Shown here: positions 18,558 to 30,515 of the stretch, piece by piece
How the letters are laid out: each line of letters opens with the position of its first letter
Position numbering within the stretch: position 1 is the stretch's first letter
NCBI GenBank assembly: GCA_025359565.1
Contig: JANYFY010000009.1
Coordinates: 248,001-312,000, forward strand
Length of the DNA: 64,000 bases
DNA from: Gammaproteobacteria bacterium
Lineage (GTDB): Bacteria > Pseudomonadota > Gammaproteobacteria > Steroidobacterales > Steroidobacteraceae
Direction of reading: 5' to 3'
Position numbers and translations under genes: made by a program
The notes under the pieces: generated by a model
Seen by the model: the letters and a program-made list of their open reading frames with translations, nothing else
The model's database searches: none
Told to the model about the DNA's origin: nothing

Positions 18558-20611
18558 GGGGGCGCAGGCGCAGGCGCTGGGACAGGGGCTGGCGCTGGTA
18601 CTGGTACTGGTACTGGCACCGGTGCTGGTGCTGGCACGGGCACTGGCACTGGTGGTATTACCGGCTGGGTTTGCCCGGGCAATAAGTTGATATGTCCATT
18701 GTGCAAGGACTGTTGTTGGCCACGCACCTCGTTGTATTTCTCGATACTGGCTGCTTCGGTCTGATCCTCATCACGCAATATCCGTGGCCGAATAAAGACC
18801 ATTAAGTTTTTCTTTTGACGCGAACCACTACGCGACTTAAACAGTTGCCCAAGAATGGGAATGGCACCTAAAAGTGGCACTCGATCTTCACTCTCGCTTA
18901 CCGTGTCGGACATCAGCCCGCCTAAAACGATGATGCCGCCGTCTTCTATGCGAACCGTGGTCTTAATGGATCGCTTATTGGTAGAGATGTCGGCGGAATT
19001 GGCTAACTTGGCTCCTGGCGAGGAATCTTCCTGCTCAATTTTCAGGAGCACCGAATTGCCCTCATTGATGTGCGGCGTGACTTTTAATATGGTGCCGACT
19101 TCTTGCCGCTGAATCGTTTGGAAAGGACTCGTGTTACCGTTAACGCTGGCGGTGGTGTTGTTATAGGAACCTGTAATTAGAGGGATTTCCTGAGTCACTT
19201 TGACTTCGGCTTCTTCGTTATTCATGGTTAAAATGGAGGGCGTCGAAATAATATTGCTGGTGCCGTCGCTGCGCAACGCTTGCAGGATGGCAGCAAAATT
19301 AGTGCCTGAATTGCCATTGTAACGACCGACGGCGAGCGTCGCGCCCGTGCCTAACGCGCTGAGCGCAGTCCCTAATCCGGTTGCAGAACCCGTCGCCGCC
19401 GCTCCGATAAGATTTACGATACTTGCACCATTGCTGCCCGGTAAATTGCTCACAGCTCCCGGAACGGCACTATTACCCTGCCCATACAGGGCCCATTGCA
19501 CGCCGAGGCTGGAGCTTTTGTTAACGGCCACTTCGACGATGATGGCTTCGACCTGTACCTGGGCGCGTCGGATATCGAGTTTATCAATCACCGCCATGAG
19601 TGACTTCATCACTTTGGGAGGGGCGGTCACGACCAGTGAATTGGTCGGAGCATCAGCCCAAATGGTAACGCTCGCATCTACATTTGAACTACCCGCGCTA
19701 CCCGGTGCGCCCGGCACGGGAGGTCCCCCTAAGGCTTTCGCGGAGGCGCTCGCCTGACCTTTTAGTTTGTCGGCGATTTTCTCCGCGTCGGCATATTTAA
19801 GGTATCGCACCTGGGTATCGCCACCGGTTTGTAGCGGCGTATCCATATTGACGATGAGTGCTTTAAGTTTCAGTCGTGGTGATTTTTCACCGCTGAGTAA
19901 AATGCTATTGGTACGATCATCCGCGACGATCTTGACGTTGGCGCCGCCGCCCTCGCTACCTTGCTGGCCCTGATTTAGCTGATTGACAATGCGCACCACA
20001 TCGCTGGCGCTGGCATTGTGGAGCGGTATCACTTCAACGGGTTCATCGCCGCTTTCGTCCATGCGCTGGATGATGCGTAAGATCCGGTTAACGTTGCTGG
20101 CGCGGTCCGAAATAATCAACATATTAGCGCCAGGATACGCGGCAAGATGACCTTGTTGTGGAATCAAGGGACGCAATAATGGGACCAACTGTGCCGCGCT
20201 GACATTCTTCATCGTGATAATTTGGGTGACGATTTCATCCGAAGTGCTGCTAACTGAATTGGGAAGATCGTTGGACGGAAACTGGCGCGCATCGGTATTT
20301 GGCATGATTTTAATGACGTGCCCCGAGGGCACAGCCATGTATCCGTATACCTGCAGCACCGCCAAGAACGCTTCGTAAAATGCGGCTGGAGACATGGGTG
20401 TCTGCGACAACATAGTGACTTTGGCGTTGACACGCGGATCAATAATAAAGTTTTTACCCGTAATCTCCCCAACCGCCTGGATTATTTGGCTCAAATCCGC
20501 ATCTTTGTAGTTTGGGGTAATCGTCGCCGTAGGGTCGTGCGGCTTTGCCAGTATCGATATCGAACCGGATACTAGTAGTAAGGCAAGCGTAATAATTTTC
20601 TTCTGCATCAT
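18554..20611 (-). CDS. gspD: Type II secretion secretin GspD
   Basis: Forms the outer-membrane channel. A signal peptide (LALLLVSGSISILA) is followed by N-domains (YKDADLSQIIQAVGEITGKN) and the secretin core with VPLLGAIPILGQLF and LMVFIRPRIL near residues 580-625. After the S-domain the protein runs into a 35-residue Pro/Val/Ala tail encoded by hexamer repeats, in place of a clear pilotin-binding tail. Length 685. It is transcribed after gspC with a 14-base gap. Confidence 0.95.
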   Translation of the reverse strand: MMQKKIITLALLLVSGSISILAKPHDPTATITPNYKDADLSQIIQAVGEITGKNFIIDPRVNAKVTMLSQTPMSPAAFYEAFLAVLQVYGYMAVPSGHVIKIMPNTDARQFPSNDLPNSVSSTSDEIVTQIITMKNVSAAQLVPLLRPLIPQQGHLAAYPGANMLIISDRASNVNRILRIIQRMDESGDEPVEVIPLHNASASDVVRIVNQLNQGQQGSEGGGANVKIVADDRTNSILLSGEKSPRLKLKALIVNMDTPLQTGGDTQVRYLKYADAEKIADKLKGQASASAKALGGPPVPGAPGSAGSSNVDASVTIWADAPTNSLVVTAPPKVMKSLMAVIDKLDIRRAQVQVEAIIVEVAVNKSSSLGVQWALYGQGNSAVPGAVSNLPGSNGASIVNLIGAAATGSATGLGTALSALGTGATLAVGRYNGNSGTNFAAILQALRSDGTSNIISTPSILTMNNEEAEVKVTQEIPLITGSYNNTTASVNGNTSPFQTIQRQEVGTILKVTPHINEGNSVLLKIEQEDSSPGAKLANSADISTNKRSIKTTVRIEDGGIIVLGGLMSDTVSESEDRVPLLGAIPILGQLFKSRSGSRQKKNLMVFIRPRILRDEDQTEAASIEKYNEVRGQQQSLHNGHINLLPGQTQPVIPPVPVPVPAPAPVPVPVPVPAPAPVPAPAPAPP
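18559..18660. repeat. Hexamer-rich tract encoding the GspD Pro-Ala-Val tail
   Basis: Imperfect tandem hexamers (GGTACT, GGCACT, GGCGCT types) over about 100 bases. On the minus strand they encode alternating Pro with Val or Ala at the extreme C-terminus of GspD, just before the gspE overlap. In-frame length change is possible. Confidence 0.85.
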
Positions 20612-20625
20612 AATTTCTCTACACG

Positions 20626-21603
20626 CTAGTCGTTTAAATTTTCAGAGTTATTCGGAGCTGTCGGTGGAGGTGCACCGGCCGCTCCCTCTAGTTCTTTGGC
20701 AGCCTCACCCGCTAATTGCGCGATATTTAAAGTGAGTTCTTGTTTCTGGCCCGCCCGCTCTATTGTCACGGTTGCGCGGTCAGACGATTGAATCGTATTT
20801 AATACTTCTTGGCTGCGCTGCGGATCGTCGAGTGGTGTGCCATTGATGGCCGTCACCAAATCCCCAGGCCGCAATCCTAATTTATTGAATGCCAAGCGGT
20901 TGCGTCCGGGGTAGGCACGAAAGCCGCGCAGTTTGCCCGCAACGTTGTCATAAGAGGCTACCGTGCGCAGCACTTGATTCAAGACGCTGGGATCCGCTTG
21001 CACCATACGCCTTACGTTATCGATCGCGGCGCTGGTACGGGGGTCCGCGCTGACGCTTGCGATCGGCGGCGTGACTTGCGTACCGGTTAAAAGCAGTCGC
21101 GGCAGGGTTAGAGTTTCCAAACTACCGCTTCGGTCCAGTACAACATGATCCAAGAACACCGAATGTAATGTCGCGCCGCCGACGTTATCTCCTACCCCGT
21201 AGACCTTGGTCGGTCCGCCGTCGCTGATAATGGCGATGCCCCCTTTTGGATTATTGCTAGCGATGGTGCCGGCGAGACTTAAATTAGCGGTAGATTGGGG
21301 CGCATTGGCGGGGTCTTGTGTGCTGGGATCTGCGATCGCAAGTCCAAACAGATGGGCAGAAGTTAATCCTTGAATATCCACTCCGCGGTTTCGGGTCTGC
21401 CCAGGCCGTGGGGTCGGATAGGGCAATTTTTCGGGGCCGCCGCTTAATAGCGTGACGAGCGCGCGGGCCAGCTCAACCGCAATAAGGGCTGACAAGCCTA
21501 AGGTGGCCAACCAGGGGGCATTTCCACCCAATCGAGTCAGCCATTCTTGTGAACGTACATCCAGCATACTCTGATCATACGGGCTACTAGGTTCAACGCT
21601 CAA
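20626..21603 (-). CDS. gspC: Type II secretion protein GspC
   Basis: Bitopic protein that links the inner-membrane platform to the secretin and helps select substrates. One membrane helix lies near residues 30-55 (APWLATLGLSALIAVELARA). The homology region follows (LSLAGTIAS, VYGVGDNVGGATLHSV), and a PDZ domain forms the C-terminus (NKLGLRPGDLVTAINGTPL). The start given is a TTG; an ATG twelve codons in (MLDVRSQEW) is a serious alternative. It heads the C-D-E-F run and is divergent from clpS. Confidence 0.92.
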   Translation of the reverse strand: MSVEPSSPYDQSMLDVRSQEWLTRLGGNAPWLATLGLSALIAVELARALVTLLSGGPEKLPYPTPRPGQTRNRGVDIQGLTSAHLFGLAIADPSTQDPANAPQSTANLSLAGTIASNNPKGGIAIISDGGPTKVYGVGDNVGGATLHSVFLDHVVLDRSGSLETLTLPRLLLTGTQVTPPIASVSADPRTSAAIDNVRRMVQADPSVLNQVLRTVASYDNVAGKLRGFRAYPGRNRLAFNKLGLRPGDLVTAINGTPLDDPQRSQEVLNTIQSSDRATVTIERAGQKQELTLNIAQLAGEAAKELEGAAGAPPPTAPNNSENLND

Positions 21604-21737
21604 GTATTTGTTTTTTCTTGCTAAAATAAAATGCTGGTGATTGGCGACAGAATTGCCAAACGCGCCTGTTTTAGCCCTATCTCTTGTAAAGGGCCAGGTG
21701 CGGCCCTATAAACAAGTATCTCGGAAATGGATGGCAT

Positions 21738-22058
21738 ATGAGTGACATAGAACACGGCAAAGGTGGGACGGGCTTGGTGGTTGAAGAAGCCAGCCCTAAA
21801 CTTAAGCGCCCTCCGCTGTACCAGGTTATGTTGGTAAACGACGACTATACTCCGATGGAATTTGTGGTCGATATCTTGGAACGTTTTTTTTCTATGGATC
21901 GTACTAAAGCCACGCGCGTGATGCTCGAGGTACATACCAAGGGTAAGGGCGTTTGTGGGGTGTTTACTTATGAGATCGCAGAGACCAAAGTAGCTCAAGT
22001 CATCGCATATGCGCGCCAGCATCAACATCCCTTGATGGCGACACTCGAAGAGGCTTAA
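21738..22058 (+). CDS. clpS: ClpS adaptor
   Basis: A 106-residue N-end-rule adaptor that hands substrates to ClpAP. The family core is clear: RPPLYQVMLVNDDYTPMEFV, with the Asp-Asp pair that contacts the substrate N-terminus, and the HTKGKGVCG turn. A disordered N-terminal extension inhibits or engages ClpA. It precedes clpA by one base. Together with aat at 25 kb, the window carries the core of the Leu/N-degron pathway. Confidence 0.96.
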   Translation: MSDIEHGKGGTGLVVEEASPKLKRPPLYQVMLVNDDYTPMEFVVDILERFFSMDRTKATRVMLEVHTKGKGVCGVFTYEIAETKVAQVIAYARQHQHPLMATLEEA

Positions 22059-22059
22059 T

Positions 22060-24351
22060 GTGCTTAGTCAAGAACTCGAAATTTGTTTGAATGAAGCTTT
22101 TGCGGGTGCTCGCGAGTCGCGACATGAATTCATGACCGTGGAGCATTTATTACTCGCTATTGTGGATACGCCGCGAGTGCGGGAAATTCTAAAATCGTGT
22201 GGCGCCGATATTCCTAAAATTAAGGCGGAGTTGAAACAATTTATTGATCAGACCACTCCGCGCCGTGCGGCGGGTGAAGATCGCGATGTGCAGCCGACGT
22301 TAGGATTTCAGCGCGTGCTACAACGAGCTGTTTTCCACGTGCAATCGAGTGGTAAAAAAGAGGTTACGGTATCCAATGTACTGGTTGCCATTTTCAGCGA
22401 AAAGCAATCGCATGCGGCCTATTTGTTGAGCATGCAGGATCTGTCGCGCTTAGATGTGGTTAATTTCATTGCCCACGGCCTGTCTAAAGCCGGTGGGGAA
22501 GAGCGCAGTGATAAGGAGGAAGGGGGTGCAGCAGGAGGAGCCGATGCCGAGCGCGACGCCGAAGGCGGTAGTGCTTTAGACAAATATGCTACTAATCTGA
22601 ATGAGTTGGCGCGTAAGGGCAAAATAGATCCGTTAATCGGGCGCAAACTTGAAGTTGAGCGGACCATCGAAATATTGTGTCGACGGCGTAAGAATAATCC
22701 CCTGTACGTCGGTGAGGCGGGTGTTGGTAAGACGGCCATCGCGGAAGGTTTAGCGCGACTGATTGTCGAGAATCAAGTACCTGATGTACTTGCCGATGCG
22801 ACGATTTACGCGCTGGATATGGGGTCATTGGTTGCTGGCACTAAGTATCGGGGTGATTTTGAGAAGCGCTTGAAAGCGGTGCTGGCGGAAGTTAAGAAGC
22901 AGCCGGGAGCGATCCTGTTTATTGACGAAATTCATACTGTCATTGGAGCGGGAGCGGCTTCAGGCGGTGTCATGGATGCGTCTAATTTAATTAAACCGGC
23001 GCTCGCTAACGGTGAATTACGTTGTATTGGTTCGACTACTTACAAGGAATACCGCGGTATTTTCGAAAAAGATCAGGCGTTGACGCGGCGATTTCAGAAA
23101 ATTGATGTGGTCGAGCCCTCTATTGAAGATACGATTGAAATCCTGCGAGGCTTAAGATCCCGCTACGAGGAACATCATGGTATTAAATACGATGATGATG
23201 CCTTGCGTGCCGCGGCAGAGCTTGCAGCACGCCACATCAATGACCGACATATGCCAGATAAAGCAATTGATGTGGTAGACGAGGCGGGTGCCAATTTACG
23301 TTTAAAACCCCTCGAAGGTCGCGAATCGACCGTCACGGTGACCCAGATTGAAAATGTGGTTGCGCGAATTGCGCGGATTCCACCTAAAAATGTCTCGCTA
23401 TCGGATCGTGACGTGCTTAAAAATCTCGAGCGCAACCTTAAATTAACCATTTATGGCCAGAATAAGGCCATCGAGTCCTTAGCATCGGCCATCAAGATGT
23501 CACGCTCGGGGTTAGGTGATCAACGCAAACCCGTGGGTTCATTTTTGTTTTCCGGTCCCACCGGTGTAGGTAAGACCGAAGTGACGCGCCAGTTAGCTAT
23601 TGCCATGGGCGTTGAACTTGTGCGCTTCGATATGTCGGAGTACATGGAACGGCACACGGTCTCTAGATTGATTGGTGCGCCGCCGGGATATGTGGGCTTC
23701 GATCAGGGTGGCTTATTGACCGAAGCCATTAGTAAAAACCCGCACTGTGTGCTGTTGCTGGATGAAGTTGAGAAAGCCCATCCCGACGTTTTTAATTTAT
23801 TGCTGCAAGTCATGGATCATGGCACTTTGACCGATAATAACGGTAGAAAAGCCGATTTCCGGCACGTCATTATAGTGATGACGACGAATGCGGGCGCGTT
23901 TGAGATGAGCCGCCCGAGCATAGGCTTTACCCAGGCTGAGTCAGGCTCGGATGCGATGGAGGCGATAAAGCGTTTGTTTTCTCCTGAGTTTCGTAATCGC
24001 CTGGATGCGGTTATTCAATTCGGCGCGCTGGATCAAAGCACGATTGAGCGAGTGGTTGACAAGTTGTTGCTCGAAGCCGAAGCCCAGCTCGAGCAAAAGC
24101 GCGTATCGCTTAGCGTAGATGAGCCAGCGCGGCGCTGGATTGCCAAGCGCGGATATGATCCTAAGATGGGCGCACGGCCTATGGCACGTATTATTCAGGA
24201 GTTCATCAAACGTCCGCTGGCCGAGGAATTATTATTCGGCAAGCTAGTGGACGGCGGACATGTGGACGTACACCTCAGCGCCGACGGTGAAACCTTAGTA
24301 TTGGATGCGCGACCCGTACACCAGCCCGCACTACTATCGCACGAGACTTAA
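22060..24351 (+). CDS. clpA: ClpA, ATPase subunit of ClpAP protease
   Basis: AAA+ unfoldase of 763 residues. It has an N-domain (two Clp_N repeats, about residues 1-145), an acidic Gly-rich linker, D1 with Walker A GEAGVGKTA, and D2 with Walker A GPTGVGKTE and the ClpP-binding loop region near the end of D2. The start is GTG, immediately after clpS. It feeds substrates tagged by Aat and delivered by ClpS into ClpP, which is not in this window. Confidence 0.97.
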   Translation: MLSQELEICLNEAFAGARESRHEFMTVEHLLLAIVDTPRVREILKSCGADIPKIKAELKQFIDQTTPRRAAGEDRDVQPTLGFQRVLQRAVFHVQSSGKKEVTVSNVLVAIFSEKQSHAAYLLSMQDLSRLDVVNFIAHGLSKAGGEERSDKEEGGAAGGADAERDAEGGSALDKYATNLNELARKGKIDPLIGRKLEVERTIEILCRRRKNNPLYVGEAGVGKTAIAEGLARLIVENQVPDVLADATIYALDMGSLVAGTKYRGDFEKRLKAVLAEVKKQPGAILFIDEIHTVIGAGAASGGVMDASNLIKPALANGELRCIGSTTYKEYRGIFEKDQALTRRFQKIDVVEPSIEDTIEILRGLRSRYEEHHGIKYDDDALRAAAELAARHINDRHMPDKAIDVVDEAGANLRLKPLEGRESTVTVTQIENVVARIARIPPKNVSLSDRDVLKNLERNLKLTIYGQNKAIESLASAIKMSRSGLGDQRKPVGSFLFSGPTGVGKTEVTRQLAIAMGVELVRFDMSEYMERHTVSRLIGAPPGYVGFDQGGLLTEAISKNPHCVLLLDEVEKAHPDVFNLLLQVMDHGTLTDNNGRKADFRHVIIVMTTNAGAFEMSRPSIGFTQAESGSDAMEAIKRLFSPEFRNRLDAVIQFGALDQSTIERVVDKLLLEAEAQLEQKRVSLSVDEPARRWIAKRGYDPKMGARPMARIIQEFIKRPLAEELLFGKLVDGGHVDVHLSADGETLVLDARPVHQPALLSHET

Positions 24352-24371
24352 AATTAGCCCAAAGGCAGACC

Positions 24372-24590
24372 CTAGCGTCCGCGGTAGACGATGCGACCCT
24401 TAGTCAAGTCATAGGGAGTCATCTCCACCGTGACTTGATCGCCCGTTAATATGCGAATGTAATTTTTTCGCATTTTTCCCGAAATATGGGCGGTGACAAT
24501 GTGACCGGTCTTAAGTTTGACTCGAAACGTCGTATTGGGCAAAGTCTCAACTACTTCGCCTTCAAACTGAATTGCATCTTCTTTTGACAT
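24372..24590 (-). CDS. infA: Translation initiation factor IF-1
   Basis: A 72-residue OB-fold factor that binds the ribosomal A site during initiation. [19 protein letters not shown] and the end [13 protein letters not shown] are canonical. A longer frame reaches 27 codons upstream but has no family similarity, so I start at MSKED. It lies 59 bases after aat, the arrangement found in E. coli. Confidence 0.97.
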   Translation of the reverse strand: MSKEDAIQFEGEVVETLPNTTFRVKLKTGHIVTAHISGKMRKNYIRILTGDQVTVEMTPYDLTKGRIVYRGR

Positions 24591-24649
24591 GCTGCCTTGT
24601 TGTGCTTGAAACCGGGCGCATTGTGCATAAAGCAGGGGGGTAAAGCAAT

Positions 24650-25347
24650 TTAACCGCTCGCATTGGCCCAAATCCCGGAGGCTATCCGCCGCGCATATCG
24701 ATTTAAATAGTCGACAAATGCGCTACGTGACACCTCACGCGCGCCCAAGCTCGCTAGGTGGTTGCTTGCCAGCTGGCAGTCAATGAGCTCGATATCGCGT
24801 ATTTTGCACTCATCCACCAATCGCGATAACGCTACTTTGGAGGCATCGGTTTGCAGGCTGAACATCGATTCCCCAAAGAATACCTGTCCTAATTGCAGTC
24901 CGTACAGACCGCCGACCAATTGGTCAGCACAATAGGTTTCGACGCAGTGCCCATACCCGATTAAGTGGAGAGCCTCGTAGGCCTCTATCATGCGCTCGTT
25001 CAGCCAGGTATCTGGACCTGAACGTCGAGGTGCCGCACACGCTTTAATCACTGTGCTAAATGCCGTGTCTACCCGAGTACTGAAAATTTTTGTCCGAAGT
25101 GTTTTTTTTAAACTACGGGACAGCACGAATTCGTTGGGAAACAACACCATGCGTGGGTCAGGAGCCCACCAAAGAATAGGTTGTTGTGGCGAATACCAAG
25201 GAAATATGCCGCGTTCATAAGCGGCCAGTAAGCGCTGCGGATCTAGCGAGCCTCCGGCCGCTAGTAACCCGGATGGCTCGTCTAGAGTCTGCTCAATCGG
25301 CGGGAACCACTCGCTGTCCGACCCTTCGTCTAGCCATACCAGTTTTC

Positions 25348-25351
<4 letters not shown>
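24650..25351 (-). CDS. aat: Leucyl/phenylalanyl-tRNA-protein transferase, probable CTG start
   Basis: Adds Leu or Phe to N-terminal Arg/Lys of proteins, marking them for ClpS-ClpAP. The family motifs are present across the full 233 codons: [48 protein letters not shown] and ASLGA. The conserved first ~65 codons contain no ATG, GTG or TTG, and the nearest upstream in-frame codon of note is a stop. A CTG preceded by GGAG overlaps the previous gene's TGA as CTGA and gives (M)RKLVWLDEG, matching the MRLVQL-type family start. Starting at the first ATG would remove the conserved N-terminus. I regard the gene as intact with a rare start. Confidence 0.85.
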
Positions 25352-27479
<2,128 letters not shown>

Positions 27480-27562
27480 CTAATCAGAATACACAATGCT
27501 GGGGCATGGTAAGCAAATATGCGAGCACCAGCCAACACACAATCATTACCTAAGGTTTAGAA

Positions 27563-29896
27563 TTGACTGACGCGCCCGACGCCAAAAAGTCCAAGCAGAC
27601 ATCGCAGATCTCTGCGGCGGTTACCCGTTCCTTGCGGGAGGGAACTCTATGGATACTAGGTGCCTTAGCGCTGATCTTATTATTTGCTTTGTTGAGCTAT
27701 CACTCGCATGACCCGGGGTTCTCGGATACCGGGGAGCCAGGCCCAGTGGGTAACTGGATTGGTCCGGTAGGAGCTCAAGTCGCCCAATTTTTCCTATTTT
27801 TGTTTGGGCGTCCGGCGTATCTATTTCCCTTGATGCTAGCTTATGGGGGATGGCTAGTACACAAGGAGCAACCCCTTCCACAACCGAAGTCTAGGATCAA
27901 TGCGCTGCTGCGCGCCGCAGGCTTCGTGCTTACGCTGCTGGCCAGCTGCGGTTTAACCGCCTTACATTGGGATGGCAGTGGTTTGCCGAATAGCGCTGGC
28001 GGTGTGTTGGGTGAACTTGTGGGGAGCGGCAGCGCTCATTCTTTGAGTTTTTTAGGGGCAACTCTTTTATTGCTAGGTCTCTGGCTCGCTGGGGTAGCCT
28101 TATTTTTAGGCGTCTCGTGGTTTGAGGTGATGGATCAGCTGGGGGCTTGGACGCTTACAGGGATTGAGTGGGTGCGCACTAAAATTGAAATGCGCCGTGA
28201 ATTGAGTTCAGGTCAGCAACGCAAACAGGCTCGCCAAGGAGTGGTGCGCGAGGAGCAGAAAAAAGTCGCGAGTCGCCCGCCTCCGCGCATTGAAGCTGCG
28301 GCTCCCACCCCTCAGAAGAGTGAGCGGGTTGAACGTGAGCGCCAGGTACCCTTGTTCGATGCGCCTAAGTCTAACGAGTTACCCGCATTGTCCTTGCTGG
28401 ACGAACCCGGACCACGCGAATCCTCTTATTCAGACGAAGCACTCGAAGCAATGTCGCGTTTGGTCGAACTGAAGCTGCGTGATTTTGGTGTGGAAGCTGA
28501 GGTTGTTGCGGTACAGCCTGGCCCCGTTATAACCCGATTTGAGCTACGTCCGGCCGCGGGCGTTAAAGTCAGCCAAATTAGCAATTTGTCTAAGGATTTA
28601 GCGCGTGCGTTGTCGGCGATCAGCGTGCGCGTGGTCGAAATCATTCCGGGCAAATCGGTCATCGGTCTTGAAATTCCTAATGAGAAACGGGAGATCGTAA
28701 CGTTGGGTGAGATTATTAAATCTAAACCCTACGACGATGTGAGTTCACCTTTGGCGCTGGCTTTGGGTAAGGATATCGGCGGCGTACCGGTGGTGGCTGA
28801 TCTTGCCCGTATGCCGCATTTGCTGATCGCCGGCACTACCGGCTCGGGTAAATCAGTAGGCATTAATGCCATGGTCTTAAGTTTAATTTACAAGGCCACT
28901 CCTGAGCATGTACGGATGATCATGATTGATCCGAAGATGCTCGAATTATCGGTATACGAAGGAATCCCGCATTTGCTCTCGCCGGTAGTGACCGATATGA
29001 AGCAGGCCGCGAATGCGCTGCGTTGGTGCGTGGCTGAAATGGAACGCCGTTATCAACTCATGTCAATGTTGGGGGTGCGCAATATTGGCGGTTTTAATCG
29101 CAAGGTGAAGGATGCCAGTGATGACGGCAAGCCGATCAAAGATCCCATTCGCATGCAAAAAATTGTTCAGGGTGTACCTGGAATAGTCGCGGAAGACGTG
29201 CCTGAGCTTACCTCGCTGCCCTTTATCGTCGTCATCATTGATGAATTAGCCGATCTTATGATGATCGTGGGTAAAAAAGTGGAAGAACTTATCGCGCGGC
29301 TGGCGCAAAAAGCGCGCGCCTCCGGGATTCATTTAATCTTAGCGACACAGCGTCCGTCAGTAGATGTGATAACCGGCCTTATCAAGGCCAATATTCCGAC
29401 CCGAATTGCGTTTCAAGTGTCGGCCAAAGTAGATTCACGTACCATTTTGGATCAAAGCGGCGCCGAATCCTTGCTGGGTCATGGCGATATGTTGTACCTA
29501 CCGCCGGGGACTTCTATCCCTACACGAGTACATGGGGCCTTCGTTTCAGACCAAGAAGTGCATCGCGTGGTGGCAGGGTTAAAGAAAGCGGCAGCCCCCG
29601 TGTACATTGATGAAATTCTCGAAGGTCCTCGCAACGCGATTCCGGGATTTCCTTCCGACGATGAAGAAAATAGTGAAGGCGCTAGCGATGCGGAGGCCGA
29701 CCCGCTCTATGATGAGGCGGTACGGATTGTGACGGAGACGCGTAGAGCCTCTATTTCAGGAGTGCAAAGACGATTAAAGATAGGCTATAACCGCGCCGCG
29801 CGATTAGTGGAGTCTATGGAAGCTGCGGGGTTAGTGGGTCCCTTGCAATCCAATGGTGCACGCGAAATTTTCGGCGCAGCACCCCCGGAGGCATAA
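27563..29896 (+). CDS. ftsK: DNA translocase FtsK
   Basis: Couples division to chromosome dimer resolution. The N-terminal ~190 residues carry four to five membrane helices, followed by a short charged linker (about residues 200-285). The motor domain has Walker [11 protein letters not shown] and Walker [11 protein letters not shown]. The C-terminal winged-helix gamma domain ([21 protein letters not shown]) reads KOPS sites. At 777 residues it is the short-linker type. The start is a TTG. Confidence 0.96.
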   Translation: MTDAPDAKKSKQTSQISAAVTRSLREGTLWILGALALILLFALLSYHSHDPGFSDTGEPGPVGNWIGPVGAQVAQFFLFLFGRPAYLFPLMLAYGGWLVHKEQPLPQPKSRINALLRAAGFVLTLLASCGLTALHWDGSGLPNSAGGVLGELVGSGSAHSLSFLGATLLLLGLWLAGVALFLGVSWFEVMDQLGAWTLTGIEWVRTKIEMRRELSSGQQRKQARQGVVREEQKKVASRPPPRIEAAAPTPQKSERVERERQVPLFDAPKSNELPALSLLDEPGPRESSYSDEALEAMSRLVELKLRDFGVEAEVVAVQPGPVITRFELRPAAGVKVSQISNLSKDLARALSAISVRVVEIIPGKSVIGLEIPNEKREIVTLGEIIKSKPYDDVSSPLALALGKDIGGVPVVADLARMPHLLIAGTTGSGKSVGINAMVLSLIYKATPEHVRMIMIDPKMLELSVYEGIPHLLSPVVTDMKQAANALRWCVAEMERRYQLMSMLGVRNIGGFNRKVKDASDDGKPIKDPIRMQKIVQGVPGIVAEDVPELTSLPFIVVIIDELADLMMIVGKKVEELIARLAQKARASGIHLILATQRPSVDVITGLIKANIPTRIAFQVSAKVDSRTILDQSGAESLLGHGDMLYLPPGTSIPTRVHGAFVSDQEVHRVVAGLKKAAAPVYIDEILEGPRNAIPGFPSDDEENSEGASDAEADPLYDEAVRIVTETRRASISGVQRRLKIGYNRAARLVESMEAAGLVGPLQSNGAREIFGAAPPEA

Positions 29897-29897
29897 G

Positions 29898-30515
29898 ATG
29901 CGCTTGACGATATTCGGATTGCTTTTTGTTTGCGTGAGTACCGCTTACGCCTCTGCCACTACCGATCTTGAAAAACACTTGTCGGGCCTTGCAACTTGGT
30001 CAGCAGATTTTAAGCAAACAATTGATGATGGCCACGGCAAAGTGACGCGAAGCGCCGCAGGACATTTGTATTTGCAACGCCCCGGGAAATTCCGCTGGGA
30101 TTACACGGAGCCCTCGGAGCAGTTGGTGTTAGCCGACGGTAAACAGGTGTGGTTCTACGATAAGGATTTGGCGCAGGCCAATGTGCGGGCGATGGATGCT
30201 GGTCTTGCGGGGACGCCCGCCATGCTGTTGTCGGGTGGCGGATCAATCAGTAGCCAATTTGATATCACCGCACTTCCCAAGGATGAGGGTTTGGACTGGT
30301 TTCAGTTGCTCCCCAAACATGCGGACACTGATTTTCAGGCTTTGCGAATTGGCTTTAAGGGTGATGAGATTGTACGTATGTTATTGGCTGATAAACTTAA
30401 TCAAGTCACACGCCTCAATTTCTCGAGGCCGCAGCGTAATACTGAGTTATCCGCAGAGTTATTTATTTTCTCGCCACCGGCGGGGGTGGACGTTATAGGA
30501 CGCGACCTTAAGTGA
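29898..30515 (+). CDS. lolA: Outer-membrane lipoprotein carrier protein LolA
   Basis: Periplasmic chaperone that ferries lipoproteins from LolCDE to the outer membrane. It has a signal peptide (MRLTIFGLLFVCVSTAYASA) and the LolA core (FKQTIDDGHGKVTRSAAGHLYLQRPGKFRWDY). I start at the ATG one base after the ftsK stop; a longer frame begins inside ftsK without a signal peptide. Length 205. Its stop overlaps the rarA start as GTGA. Confidence 0.95.
   Translation: MRLTIFGLLFVCVSTAYASATTDLEKHLSGLATWSADFKQTIDDGHGKVTRSAAGHLYLQRPGKFRWDYTEPSEQLVLADGKQVWFYDKDLAQANVRAMDAGLAGTPAMLLSGGGSISSQFDITALPKDEGLDWFQLLPKHADTDFQALRIGFKGDEIVRMLLADKLNQVTRLNFSRPQRNTELSAELFIFSPPAGVDVIGRDLK

Noticed and set aside
18475-18764. 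Open frames opposite the gspD end rich in Gly, Leu and Val
   Set aside because: Antisense of the hexamer repeats; low-complexity and unsupported.
24650-25150. aat as a 5'-truncated pseudogene
   Set aside because: The full conserved N-terminus is encoded in frame without stops; only a standard start codon is lacking.
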